Assembly: GCA_964036665.1 (NCBI GenBank)
Contig: OZ038527.1
Coordinates: 21,981,901 to 22,045,900, forward strand
Direction of reading: 5' to 3'
DNA length: 64,000 nt
Source: Gordius sp. MW1
Lineage: Eukaryota; Nematomorpha; Gordioida; Gordea; Gordiidae
Below, piece by piece: positions 22,301 through 34,560 of the stretch. Numbering within the stretch: position 1 is the first letter of the stretch; each line of letters opens with the position of its first letter. Under the pieces are notes generated by a model that saw only the letters and a program-made list of their open reading frames with translations, made no database searches and had not been told where the DNA came from. The translations under genes were made by a program, and so were the position numbers.

Positions 22301-24556
22301 GATTTTCTTTAAAACATTAAGTTTATGAGACAATTGATGAAGTTTCTTACTTTGAGGTAGACTTTGTAAAAAATATAAGAAGATCATTTGAAAGAATTAA
22401 GTAATTTAAACAGGATACCTAACATAAACTTGTATTGAGCATAATTACTGTCGTTTTTACATCTCTTCCCCCTCGAATTAGATTGGTGTTGAGGTGTAGA
22501 CAAGAAGCTAGAACGCGATTCTCCAAGTTGAGGTCTGACGTACTGGAAAAGCTAGAGTTGCTCGACCAAAAACACGGTATTATTTGTTCATAAATTAATT
22601 TTGCTGCATCCTTAAAAAAAATGTAAAACTACGCGCTCTCACTTTTTAATTAATGATATAATTTTATATATGCATTTGTGTGTAGAATGTATGTGCTGCC
22701 AGTTTTGTAATTTTACAAAGTATTATAGTTATGTGCCTCGCGAACCCATTAAAATTGGAATGTTTGATTTTGTTTGGTCTACCTTCCTTTGGTTCAACTA
22801 AGACTAGTCGACTCCTAAGCCTAGATGTCGCTAAGAAAAACAAACCAAAAAACGTGGTCTGTTTATGTTTAGTCGACTAAAACCGAAGGTAGACCAAACA
22901 AAATCCAGCCCTTTTTGCAATACCAGGACAATAATGTTATCCGCTTCGAATAAGTCATGGTATAATTTAAGTGGGCTCGATTGTTATAAATTTGCCATTG
23001 ATGTGGGAATCGCTTAATTGTTCATTAGACCTAACGTAATCAATATTATGATATTGATTTCCATTATTTGTTTAATTAGAAAGTAACCCTTTTAATCATA
23101 ATTAATAAAAAGCTTCTATACTATTTCCCCACATTGCAGCGCCGCAATTCAAATTTTTGACCCATAAAAAGTGGAAACGTTTACGATTAAGGGTGCGTCT
23201 TGAAACGCGATTTTGAATCTAGATTCAAAAAGCGAATGCATGTTTAAACATAGCCGCGTCTTAATACTTCAATTTTTTTATTTTTGCGCGTAAAACAAAT
23301 ATTTATCCTTTGATTACGCTTATTAATGCATATTCATATGGTAACTAAACTAAAATTGTTGATTCCACCATGTATATAGCATATTTAGACAAACAAAAAT
23401 ATGGCGCCATGAAGTTGAATCGTATATTAAGACGGGCCGCCCTAAGATTACGAATATTTTTGTATTAATTAGTTCAAGATTTGGTTACTCAATTGCACAA
23501 ATTGCTCACCGCCATGCAAGAATACCACCAAAATTGCCACAGGCAGATGAGGGGACTTTCCATTTTTCCCATTGAGGTTAGAAAGTCATAACAAATGCAC
23601 GAATCCATTATTGTGGCTAACTTATTTCCAGCCTTTAGTGTTCCCCTTGCCCTATTTTATATTGTTTGTTTCAACATTCCTAGACGTTCGAGAAAGAATT
23701 CATTTTATTTTAATTAAAAAAATTTGGAGGGTTTGGAATTTTACGAGATTTACATTAATTCATGGAATTAGAATTTGACATAGTGTTTTTATATTTTATG
23801 GTACGATTTTTTTAATATATCGTTTTAACATGATATTCTTAAATCCACCGTGTTAATGCTAGTTTGAGGCTCGTGATCATTATATCTTAGTTTTCAAAAA
23901 CGAAATCCGATTCAATTTGTGCGACGATATAATTTGAAAAAATTAAATCACCACAACAAATGTTTAAAAAAAATGGCATATTTTTTTTTATCCAAGATAC
24001 AAAATCTTTATTAAATGGTAGATACAAAAAATTACATTTACGACTAAAATAAAATATAAAAATGCGCTATAACTAAACGGATGGCATTGATCCGTGTATG
24101 GATTAGTTGGCATTCGAATTGTTTTTGATCCACTGTTTGACACAGCTTGCTTTAGTTTTTATCGCTGTTATAAATTACTATGTTTTTACAAATTCCCCGC
24201 ACAAATTCGATAAAATTTGCATAAATAAAGGATAGATATTGTTGTTTCCCCTGCCTTAGATTGACCTAACCCACTCTACCCTACTAAATACATCACCCGA
24301 CTCCAATGGATACCAAGCAGATGACCTAGAAAATGAAGAAGAAGAGCTCGAACCCGAACCCGACGAAAGTGGTGTTTGGGGTCTACAGCGATCCCAGAAC
24401 TCGCCCACTGACGAAAATCTCATCGATACCTCACTAATGTTCGATCTATCAAATTCTAAGGTGACGGATGATATAAGTTTGATCTCTTTAGCTTCGTCTG
24501 GGGAAAAGAAAGCCGATCTCCTTACTAAGGATGAAGTCCTCATATCGCTAGAATAA
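16368..24556 (+). CDS. PICK1: PICK1: PDZ and BAR (arfaptin-homology) domain scaffold
   Basis: Twelve exons: 16368-16405, 16446-16557, 16593-16721, 17224-17290, 18007-18096, 18477-18593, 19414-19547, 20402-20494, 21423-21523, 22482-22576, 23473-23576, 24260-24556. They sum to 1377 nt (458 aa plus stop), and every joint is GT-AG and in phase. The PDZ domain (about 21-104) has the K26-D27 pair and the LIGISIGGG ligand loop, and keeps the CPC motif (43-45). The BAR domain (about 145-360) contains ALGDVFCSIGVREPQ, KAIPDTKLTIKKY and KEMDDEEYTFAAL. The C-terminal ~100 residues are acidic (LENEEEELEPEPDE). In animals PICK1 binds receptor and transporter C-termini and curved membranes during vesicle traffic. 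Human PICK1 is 415 aa. The start is chosen because MIDYDFYFGEDKMG aligns with the family N-terminus. Confidence 0.95.
17430..17720. repeat. Interspersed GC-motif repeat in PICK1 intron 4
   Basis: Shares a consecutive block (ttctgcc..ccggccc..attttat.. to gcaatcaaatataaaagtgacaa) with 42370-42620 and, more loosely, with 25735-26000. It is a diverged member of a non-autonomous element family. Ends and target duplication are not clear. Confidence 0.5.
19735..19937. mobile_element. 203-bp hAT-type MITE in PICK1 intron 7
   Basis: The ends TAGAGTTGTTAAATT and AATTTAACAACTCTA are inverted copies, extending inward through ctttcttcaactccag. They are flanked by the 8-bp duplication GTTATATG (19727-19734 and 19938-19945). 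The 8-bp duplication and TAGAG-type ends fit hAT. A half copy of the same end lies near 43940. Confidence 0.9.
22760..22935. mobile_element. Degenerate hAT MITE in PICK1 intron 10
   Basis: Same family as 42080-42283 and 52024-52218: tttgtttggtctacc near the left end, agtcgactaaaaccg inside, and agaccaaacaaaatccagcc near the right end. The outermost TIR bases and the target duplication have decayed. Confidence 0.7.
23191..23442. mobile_element. 252-bp Harbinger MITE in PICK1 intron 10
   Basis: The ends GGGTGCGTCTTGAAACGCGA and TATTAAGACGGGCCGCCC resemble the TIRs of the Harbinger element at 2931-11929. TAA flanks both sides (23188-23190 and 23443-23445). It has no coding content, so it is presumably mobilised in trans by a Harbinger transposase. 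Confidence 0.8.
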
Positions 24557-25247
24557 GAGCCTTGCTCTTTATTTAATTTTTTTCGATAATTTGTTTTTAT
24601 TATTCAAGTCCTTTTGAAAATTTTTCCTTAGTTATTTAATATCTAAATTTCCCTTTTTCCGGAATTTAATGTGTATATTATAAAGTTTAGTCATAGTATT
24701 TTTTGTGTTTCTTTTAAAGATGCAATATTCTTATTATTAATCCTTTATTGTCGTTGACGTTAACTGTATTACTCTACTACATTCCAAATCCAACTATTAA
24801 TTTGGACATAATATTAAATACCGTGCAATTCCGTTTATTTGTTGTTGACTCCTCGCGCCATCTTTATTTATTCAATCCTATTTACGAAATTACAATGTTT
24901 CTCACCAATGTAAACATTACGTTATACATTATTATAGTTACCTTAGTATTTCTAGGTAATTTAAATTTAAATTTTATGGTTTATTGGTTTCACAATGTAT
25001 ACTTTTGTAAATTTTTATCAATAAAGGTCAGGGTTTTGATTTATATTCTTGATATTGACATTGAATACTTGAATTTATGTTTAAAAAATTTATATAAGTT
25101 TATAAGGTGGAAAGTATGAATATATAATAACTAACACTTTAAATTTTAGTTCAAACAACTTTATTTCTAAAGTACAAAACAAAAGTGAATTACCATTATT
25201 ATATTATTGCAATTAATAAGTATTAAATGTATCTGGGTTATATTATG
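24557..25247. other. Shared 3' intergenic region of PICK1 and bestrophin
   Basis: AT-rich space between two convergent genes, expected to hold both 3' UTRs. An AATAAA for the minus-strand gene is at 25160-25165. No consensus hexamer for PICK1 was found in the first 300 bases after its stop. Confidence 0.6.
25160..25165 (-). terminator. Poly(A) signal for bestrophin
   Basis: AATAAA on the minus strand, 83 bases beyond the bestrophin stop codon. It is the only canonical hexamer close by. Confidence 0.5.
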
Positions 25248-28200
25248 TTAAACTTTCTTCTCGTGTTCAGTAACTGGAAGATCCAAACTGGAAAAACGAA
25301 AGATCAATTCCTAAATTTAATTAAAAAACAAAGTTAAAATGAATGATATTTAAAAATACTTCTTCGTGTTCCACACTAGGTACTTTTGTTGTTGATCCTA
25401 CGTTTAAATTTTCTTTTTCACTTTGACTTTTTACATTTTTTTCATCAGGAATGGAAATTTTTTCTGTTTATAAAACAAGTTTTAGCAATTCTAAATTTGT
25501 GATGAATTGATTTGTACTCAAAGAATGTTTATATACCTAGTTCTTTGGAAAGATTAGCCGTAGAATCAGTGGCACTGTAATTAAGGATAGGAGCGTTTAA
25601 AAATTGGCTCGCTTTACTAATATAACAGTAAGATAATTTAAAACATTTGAGAAAATAAACCATGGCTATAGACATAAGATTCTCGTATCTGATATATTAA
25701 TTTATTTGTAATAGCTTCCGGAGGTTAAATTTATTTAATTTTTTTGCCCGAACCCGGCCCGGTCCTGTTTTATGACCAAAGTGCCTTCCCGGGCCCGCTC
25801 GAACCCTTCTACGTATCCGCCCGGGCATGCCCAGATCATTAGAGCTGCCCGAATTGCCCGGCCTGGTATGATAGTAAGAATTTTGTTTTTTTCAACACAA
25901 ATTTTTAATTAATTTTTGATTTTTTTGGATATGAATTACAATTTTTAAATAATATATACTATCATAATCAAATACAAAATTACGAACAAATACACGAAAA
26001 AATTATACACTTTCCAAAGAATCTTAAGAAGCCCTAAACGAATCTTGTTATGCTGTAAAATCTTAATTTAAGACAGTTAATCGTCCCAAGAGCTGGACGG
26101 GCAGCGGGCCGAACTTCAGATAGATCTCAATTAAATATTTTTATTTTACAGTATTGATATATGAATTTATCTTTAATGTACTTTCCAGGTTTTGGGCTTT
26201 TTATATTTAACGGTCCGGATGTTTTACTAGGAATAGCTATTGTTTTAATTTGATCCTTGGCTTGGTTACTTACTTCTTCAATAATGGGTGGCAATAAAAA
26301 TTCGGATGCTTTATTCGAAACCCTGAATCATAGATGGTATATATATTTTAATTTGTGAGACGATTTGCAAGAAATATGGTCTTCAAACACAAACTATAAT
26401 TAAGGAACTAACTATAATTTTTAAAAAAAACTCTGGGACGAGATTAAAAATAAAATAATTTTAGAGCCAAAAATTAAATTTAAAAATTCTTTACAAGACT
26501 TTAGCAGCGGAGCCTTCAAAGGGTGTTTGAGCTATGAATTTTTTAGTAGCTTCGGTGTAAGGCAATTGCGGTGTTTCCATATCCCAAAAAGTGTCTTTAA
26601 CCAGTGTCGGACATTCTTGGTGCATTTCATCGATGAGCAGATAGGAAATCTATTACATTCCATTTTTTTTTAAATTTATTAAATTTTTTTAAAAATGTTA
26701 GCAAATTGGTGAGTCGATTTATAAATAATATTTCTGGTGGGCGTTTTGTGGCAGGTCATTTATATGAATAATATTTATTTAAAACGTATTTTATTTTTTA
26801 TGTAAGTAAATAATTTTTTTATATAATGGCGCGAGACTTTTGTCGAACAGTATGTGGTCGAATTTCAAATATAGATGATCTCTAAAAGTTAAAATAAAAG
26901 GAATCTTTAATACGTAAGAAGGAGGTAAGCTTAGAAATTTTGTTAACAACTTGCAATATTCACAAATTATTGTTTATTCTTTCAATGAGGATTAAAGCCT
27001 ATGCCCTTAACTCCAAAGACTTATTAGCTGGATTAAAGAAAAATGTGATGTTCACATGTCCCACTAACTAACCCCTCCCTACTTGAACGAGTTTTTTCTA
27101 ATTAATCTTCTCTAATAAATTGAATTGAACTTAGATTTTTAATAAACAGTACTAAATTTCTTACATTTATGTTGCGATCTATGATCCAGTTAACGGGGAA
27201 ATCATCATCGTCTTCTCCCATAGGGTTAAGACATACTTCAGCTGCCTGTTTTAAATATAAACCCAGTGAATCCTGTAAATATTGGCTATTTTTGTTGTCT
27301 TTAAAGAGCTTTCAAGTAATCTTATTTAATGTAGGATATGCTTCAAAATCGGGATTTAGAAGACATCAAGCTGCCAAATTGAAAATTTAAACAAACCGTT
27401 GCGATTTACTATCATATTGGGACATTTAAACTCAAAATTTAAAAAAAAATGGATAAATTTCCTCAATCCTTATAAAAATTATATTTGGCCCCAAACTACC
27501 TAACCCCATTATTATTAATTTTTGAGAACAATTTCCTCCTCGATCTATAACAGGTTTCTATTAAACAGTATACTTTTAGCCATCCTATGTAAAAGGCGAA
27601 TTGCAGCAAAGTCCTAATAGGGGCACTGTAATCCAAAGGTTGATATTTGACAGTTTGTCCCTGAATACCTCCCAATTTCATGGACGGTTCTTGTAACGCA
27701 AATGTTTGTCGACCGAACAGACACAATACACAAAACGAATATACCGCCACCATAACCACCTTAAATCACATGAAATATACTATTAATTCGATCGTTTTTA
27801 TATTTTAATTACTAAAAAAGAGTAATCATTAGCATAAATATTTATTCAATTCTTATCTTTCAAATATTCAAAAGCGCTATAATACGATTTAGGACAAATC
27901 TTTGAAATACTGTTGAAAGATAACGTTTTGGACAAAGCACAATTGCTGTTGCTCGCTCACCTGTGTGTAAACCAGGGGAAAACTGATCCAATCTTGACCT
28001 AACAATGCACCCAGACCACTTCGAAAGTTCATCAACTCCTAATCAAACATCCACAATTATTTATAAAAACAATTTATATAATATCGTAGGTTTATGTTTA
28101 TTTTTTTTCTTTGTTATAAAATGCAAAAATTCAAGATTGCTACTATAGCTCGGTACCTATGTAAGCATAAAATATTTTTATAATGGTGCGAAAGCAAGGT

Positions 28201-31200
28201 ATAGAGCATATAAAATGTGCATTCAGAAGGTATAAAAATAGGAAATCTTTGCCAGGGACGTACGCAGGATTTTATTTCGGGGGGGGGGGGTTTCAAATTT
28301 TTTTCCCAAATCAAAAAAAGATTTATTTTTGCATTTTGATTAAAGATCTATTATATACACAATGTAAGCCAAATTTAGATTTTAAATTCTATTGAGGCTG
28401 GTTTAATGAAAAAAGAACTAATATGGCATTAAAAAATTATAACACAACACATTATTATGTTAATGTGAAGTCTCACTTTGTAATTCTCCTTTATTTGTTA
28501 TAATTATTTTATCTGGATAATAAATAACCACTTTCAAAACCAACATGAAATTCTTCATTAAAATATTTTTTCAGTAATTTCCCCTTTTCAACTTGACAGC
28601 ATTCAATGCCTTTGATAGGTGTAAATTAACATTTAAGGTTCTGAATTAGTTATTAATAACACAGGCGTAGGCGAATTTAGAGTCCTGCAAATTTTTTATT
28701 GGGCTGAGCTCAATTCAAGCTTGGGGTTTATGCCCGTCCAAAAAATAATGTTTTTGAACCCTTTTAATTGTAAACAAATTAAAAATTCAGAATCAAAATT
28801 TATCTCGTAGCATACAATAAAGTTAATTGCTATTAATAAGTGAGAAAACATAAAAATTTCGATAAAGGATTTGTTGAAGAATAATTTATTTTGCAACGAT
28901 TGAGTCATCCTATTTTTAAATTCAATATTAAAATTCTTTTCTTTGCAATTAAGAAAAATTATTTAAAATATAATTTGAGAAGCCATAATTTTAGTACAAT
29001 CCAAGTTAGAGGAATCTTCTCGAGACCGATTAATTGATACTTGATACAATTATTATTTTATTAATAGCGTTATTTCTGACATTCTGTCACTTTCTTTAAA
29101 ATCTTATTATTTGCAACATTATTCCCAATAATAAAAAGATTTAGGAATTGAATCTTCTTTACTTAAGAACACAAAAATTTTTTTAAGAAATTCATTTATT
29201 TAGTAAAGATTGAGTATTACGCCGCTATCTTACTTATTAGATTTTATTTGCATTACATAATTTTATAAAATTTTGTCCGCGGGGGGGGGGGGGGTTTGAA
29301 CCCCCAAACCAGCCCCTTGCGTACGCCACTGGTCTTTGCTATGCTTAAGTTTAAAGCATGGGTAAAAAAGCACGGAATTTAAAAATAGTTTAAGAAAAAT
29401 AAATGATAAAACGAAATGCGCATAAACGGGATTGATCATTTTTATATTTTTTATATTTGAATCTTGTCTTAATCTTATAAAAAATATATACTGAGCATTT
29501 TAAGTTTTTTACAGAGCAAAAAAAACGTCTTATAAATTGACGGGAATATTTTTTTAAATTAAATTACGACCATACCCTGGTAATAAGGACTGCACTGTAT
29601 TGATCCCTGATAAATCCTTCCGTTCTAGCCTTACTTACGAGGGTGGAGGACCATATGAGTGGAACCCACCACGTATCTCCTGGAGCAAATTTGAGCAAAA
29701 TTTCTTTCTCATTTTCATTCAGCATTCCTAAAATTAATAAAATTTAAAAATATTTAATTTTAAAAATTTATTATTTTCATGTCTAGTACTGATTTTGTTG
29801 ACCTATAATGAACTTTTCCCCTAATTTTATTTATTTAAAATTTATTTTTAATAGCTCTTTTTATATCATAACTAATACATTATTTAAACCCCGTTCAAAA
29901 TATATAAAGGCTACCCCTTAATTTATAAGATATTAATACAGCGTTTTCCCTATCATTTTAAATTTCTAATTATAAATCCCTAAAAATTGCTAAGCCTCTA
30001 TTAATTAAAATATCAAGCTCGTTCCTTGAATAAAATTTTAAATATTTGCCAATAACCTATTCTAAATTAACAATTAAGTTGTCTATATTATTTTCAAAAA
30101 AGTTAAAGTTTGTATTTACAGATGAATATATACTAAAAAGATTTTAACAAAGTTCTATTTTAAAATAAATTCTAATAAATTGAATATTATTCTCACCAGC
30201 AGCTACTAAGTGATCATAAGTTGGAAATCTTTTCTTAGTGGGGACGGCTAAATTCCTAAAGACACTGATGAAAGACAAATTAACGTATCTCATAATGGTT
30301 CTTCTCATAAGTCTAGGTCTTTCATCACGACCGTGTATATGAGAGGAGATTAGCATGCCTAATTAATAAAATATAATAATTTTTTATCTATAAAAATTAA
30401 TCACAAACATAATTAATATGTAATAAAATTTTGTGAAAAACATTTTGAAGTTTTCTTTTGATTAAATCACATTTCATAATCATGAGCATACACACACACG
30501 TTTCACCCATAATGAAATTTATCATAAATTCTATACAAGTTTTTTAGAGCTTTTCCGCAGTTTTTTAAAGGCTGCAAATAATTTCCAAATGATTTTAATT
30601 ATGTGCAACCCCCTTTCTATTTCAAGAGCTGCAATTAAAATCGAGGTAAACGGAAAACATTGATTAATAAAAACGGCAGGAACCCAACCTATACCTTTAT
30701 TTCCTTTGAAGTGTTACTTAATGGCTTTGCCAATATTGGAGTTAAAGGAAGGCAAAAAAATAAGAATGATTTAGGGAGGATAAAATGATCGATCTTGAAA
30801 TATTAAAATTATTTCGAACTATTTAGGATTTAAATGCCTCCCCTGGCTACATCCATCGTTACATTTACACCTCCTTCTAATGAAATTTCTGTCAAACATA
30901 AGTCTTCGCTTTTACTTTGTCAACTTACCTATCGCAACTAACAAGCATTGTGCCGATTTATTCATCAATATCACAACTAGTTTTTGTAAAATTTACAAAA
31001 AAATAGTATTTTATCTTCCTAAAACATCACAAATACATTTAATTGTGATAAATATAAAAAGGAGTTATAAATTACGCTGATTAAACCTATGGTATCAGGA
31101 TACGGGATATTCAAGAAGCATCTCCACCATCTACTCAAAACGATATCTGTGTAAAAGCCGAGTATGAATGCTAGGGGAACAATTCCTAATAATTTTTCCG

Positions 31201-31891
31201 CTTTTTCCGATACTTCCATAAAAATTCTATTTTCCAGTAAAAGCAAAGTATAAATTTATATTTCAAGTGTATGAGATTTGAAATGCAGAATTAAAATTTT
31301 TAGCTAGTTCAATGATAATTTATATAAAAACAGAAAGTTATTTTAATCTCTGGCCTTCCTTGACTCAATTTTTTGGAAAAGATGTATATTAGGGGGAAAT
31401 AGATGGAAAGGGCGGTACAAAAGAACTGTCGAATATATTTTAAAAGTAACAAATTGCTTTTAAATTTTTTGTTGAAAGTATAAATATGCTTAGAAAAAAA
31501 ACAAATAATCTTTAAATTCTGACAGTACAAAAAGGTATTAAAAGTTTGGAAAGTAATATGTTTTTGTTTAATTATTAATTTTTTACTTCTAAATTTGGAT
31601 ATTATAAACGGTATTCTTAAAAATATTTATTGAATAAGGTAGATTTCTGATTGTTTTAGTAAACCTTTGTTGTTTTGGTGTTAGAAGATTATCAAATATC
31701 GCATAGAGCAATACGTAAAATAGCAGGAACATCAACAAACTTTTCCATACCAAGGAATACAAACTTCCTTTCCACCTATAGGAATAAATAATTTTAAATT
31801 GCTACAAAGTCATTTTGCATTACTTCCATAAAACTTTAAAGAAGACGGAAAAAGTGCTAGTGGCAAAATCCGCCGAATATGAGACAGTCAT
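25248..31891 (-). CDS. Best: Bestrophin, Ca2+-activated anion channel
   Basis: Thirteen exons, in transcript order: 31824-31891, 31665-31775, 31087-31226, 30197-30358, 29576-29727, 27961-28038, 27574-27759, 27165-27245, 26495-26649, 26182-26322, 25537-25616, 25360-25463, 25248-25310. The total is 1521 nt (506 aa plus stop), with all joints GT-AG and in phase. It starts [11 protein letters not shown], as bestrophins do. The pore neck is at V76-P77...F80...F84 within [18 protein letters not shown]. The [17 protein letters not shown] block follows, then the Ca2+ clasp EDDDDF (310-315) and [10 protein letters not shown]. The family forms plasma-membrane pentamers that pass chloride when Ca2+ binds. 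The last ~130 residues are polar and poorly conserved. Bestrophins are multi-gene in insects, so the exact paralogue is not assigned. Confidence 0.95.
25735..26110. repeat. CCCGGGC-rich interspersed repeat in a bestrophin intron
   Basis: Lies in the intron between 26182 and 25616. It has gcccgaacccggcccgg near one end and gacgggcagcgggccgaac near the other, with an AT-rich middle similar to 42370-42740. It is probably a diverged hAT-type MITE. Its boundaries are uncertain. Confidence 0.5.
28253..29331. mobile_element. hAT-type element in bestrophin intron 5
   Basis: Left end CAGGGACGTACGCAGG and right end CTTGCGTACGCCACTG are inverted copies, each followed inward by a G (or C) homopolymer run. 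The 8-bp flanks atctttgc and gtctttgc (28245-28252, 29332-29339) match in 7 of 8 positions. The 1079-bp interior shows no transposase. The non-autonomous element lies wholly inside the intron. Confidence 0.85.
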
Positions 31892-33700
31892 TATAATATA
31901 ACAAGTTTAATATCGTTAAAACCTTTAAAAATATGATTTGATTATTGACAATCAATATAAACGCAAACTTTTATATCATTTACAAAAAATTACAACAATG
32001 ATACCAAAATTAATTTTAATATGTTTATTAGTTAAGTTTCATGCACTTTATTATGGTTGCTCAATCTACCTATTACACTTCATATCTTAATTCATAAAAT
32101 AAAAATGATTAGTTATGATAACTTAGTACTAAACAGGGATTATTTTATTAATAATTAATTGTACTATATTTTGATCAAGAGTTTCACCAAGGCCGTTACT
32201 CCTCCATCCTATCTTAACATGCTTCCATTGGTAATTCATCTGGTCCCTAAGCTTTACTTTCTGCACCTTTTATAATTTACCTTTACTATTTCCTTCTTAA
32301 ATAATACGTTTGGCTTATATCGTGAAAGGTACCTTTGTCATTTGGAACATTAATAAGTTATTCGATATATTCTTTTCACCTCCCCATCACTTGCTTTGGC
32401 TTAAATAGAGTTTCAACTTATTTGCTTCTGAAACCCCGACTTCTTTTTAACTTTCGTGTCTTAGCCAGGTACGATAGCTCGCTCCTTTGATCCAATTGCT
32501 GGCGATCTCGGTATAAGCAGCATTGATTGCTATTGAGAACGGCATTTATCTCAGCTTTCTTCACCTCCTAAAATAAATTCCTCACTTTTTCGATTTGTGC
32601 CACGTCACCGTTAAGTTAACTATTTTTTCGATGAGCTCATTAGTTGATTCACCTTAACACTATAGATCCCTAATCAAAAGCTTGCGTCTCTTAGTAAGTC
32701 CTAAAACCTATATGGCTGTTTCTTTATTTTTGCAATCAGTGTCTACGATTCCTTGTTTAGGTTTGATCCCAAATTCATGATACCTAATCGTGGGAAGGCT
32801 TTCCTATAGTATAATCAACTGACATTAGCATTTTCATATTCCATATTTCTTCCTAAAAAGGGTCTTCTTTAAAATCCATAACAAGAACAAGATTTTCCGA
32901 TATTAGAATGAAAATCCTCCATATTTTCATTCCTCGATAAATACGCCATTTATTATGCTTACCTAACTGCGAATTTCTCCCCCTTCCTGATATCTATGCT
33001 CTCTCCTTAATTATTTTGTTAGTAGTCTGACAATCTTATTCCATCTAGCCCTTAAAGTCTAAAAATTTGCTTATTTCCCTGTCGTATATTGTATCTCATT
33101 TTCCATAAATTCAAAGAAAATAATCTTTTAGTTTCCGTACACTTAATTTGCGGAGCTTGCGTACACATAACAACTCAAAGAACTCCCAATCAGCCACTTT
33201 ACCTTATCGGAACAAGTTTTGGCATTTACCACTTTGCCCTTTAATTGATTCGCTTAGCAGGATAAAGAGTCCGTTCCTAGGACAGGCGGCTTGTATAATA
33301 ACTCCTTGTATTTGTGCTACCTCAAAGCCTCTCTCGTCAACATATCCAATATCCATCATGCTAAGTGCATCATTCAACTATAATTTGATATTTAGCCGTA
33401 ATGAGTTCTGGGCAAAATGCTGTAAAATTAGAAACGTATTTAAAAACCCTCACCGACAATTTGGGTGGGAGTTTTTTGCAAAATTTTGTGTTAAATTAAT
33501 AAAAACTATTTCTTAAAATGTTTTGTAAACAATTATAAACAAAGGCACATTTTCAAATTTAAATAAAAATAATATTTAAGGAATTAGGTAGTTTATTTGT
33601 GGAATCATATGATATATTAAAGTTACCCTTCAGGCTAATAAAAGTAACAATTAAGCTTTTGTGTGTATATTAAGATAGTTTATACAAGGAGTTTTGAAAT
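31892..33700. other. Intergenic DNA, possible decayed coding sequence
   Basis: No intact gene is seen. From about 32180 to 33420 the minus strand has lower AT content and short protein-like stretches (for example MMDIGYVDERGFEVAQIQG near 33360-33300) broken by many stops. I do not recognise the family. It may be an old transposon or retrocopy. The bestrophin promoter should lie near 31900-32100, but no motif is evident. Confidence 0.35.
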
Positions 33701-34474
33701 ATGTCTAGTATAATCTTAAATCAAAACGTTGATTCTTCATTAGACCAGGCCCTAAATAAAGCAAAAAAACTTTTTGATGATATAAAGTACTCAAATCCAT
33801 CTTATGAAACTATTACTGATCGACCAACAATGATAGATAGAACACAGAAAGATGATGAAGTTAGTGCTAGTTTGAAAAAGAAAAGGGATATTTTAGTAGA
33901 ACCAGTTCTTTATGGGGATAAGATATATGATTCATCAATTGTAGAAAACTTAGATAATATTGCATCAAAGCAAGATGATAATGTAGAGAATAATAATCAA
34001 ACTCATGATAATGATGCAACCATTCTTAAAACAAATAAAAATATGGATATCAAAAATTTGGATCTTGAAGAGTGCAAGGATATTTTACCCAACCTTAGGA
34101 GCAAGGAACACAAAAATAGTTTACTTGATGTAAATAAATCACAAAGCTATAACTATAGAAATGGAAGTATAAGAAAATCAAATTTATCTTTAAAAGAAAA
34201 AGGTAAGATAACTGAAGCAGGTTATCATTGGCCTCTCTCTACTTTAAGAAGTATATGTTTTTTTATATCACTACTTTTGCCCATTATTGTATCATTTTTA
34301 TTTATATATGCCCTTCCCTGTCCCAAGGATAAAGTTTGTATTCATAATTGTCCTCAAAATTTTTCACTACCACTATCTATTAAAAACACTACATCTTCAT
34401 CTATCAGAGCAAGCAGTTTTTTGTCAAGTAAAACATACAACCAAAATGTTACATCTGGATTATATAATTTGTAA
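33701..34474 (+). CDS. Single-pass membrane protein, intronless, unidentified
   Basis: 257 aa from ATG 33701 to TAA. The first ~180 residues are hydrophilic and rich in Asn, Asp and Lys. They are followed by a clear transmembrane segment (about 187-206, ICFFISLLLPIIVSFLFIYA), then LPCPKDKVCIHNCPQ and a Ser/Thr-rich tail with two N-glycosylation-type sites (NFS, NTT). The layout suggests a type II protein with a short Cys-rich exterior. The membrane-CPC arrangement faintly recalls the N-terminus of FAM234 proteins, but the large domain of those is absent. It may be a truncated gene or a retrocopy. AATAAA lies at 34555-34560. Upstream is AT-rich without a clear promoter. Confidence 0.6.
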   Translation: MSSIILNQNVDSSLDQALNKAKKLFDDIKYSNPSYETITDRPTMIDRTQKDDEVSASLKKKRDILVEPVLYGDKIYDSSIVENLDNIASKQDDNVENNNQTHDNDATILKTNKNMDIKNLDLEECKDILPNLRSKEHKNSLLDVNKSQSYNYRNGSIRKSNLSLKEKGKITEAGYHWPLSTLRSICFFISLLLPIIVSFLFIYALPCPKDKVCIHNCPQNFSLPLSIKNTTSSSIRASSFLSSKTYNQNVTSGLYNL

Positions 34475-34554
34475 ATTAGTTATATTTATATGTAATATAT
34501 TCTATGTGTAATAACATTTTTAGGTATATTTATTTTAAATATGACCAAGATAGA

Positions 34555-34560
34555 AATAAA
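34555..34560 (+). terminator. Poly(A) signal after the membrane-protein ORF
   Basis: AATAAA 81 bases after the stop codon, followed by an A-rich and T-rich stretch. It supports a short independent transcript. Confidence 0.45.

Noticed and set aside
24256-24543. Minus-strand serine-rich ORF
   Set aside because: It is antisense to the last PICK1 exon, which explains its open frame.
27169-27390. Plus-strand 73-aa ORF
   Set aside because: It is antisense to the bestrophin exon that encodes the Ca2+ clasp.
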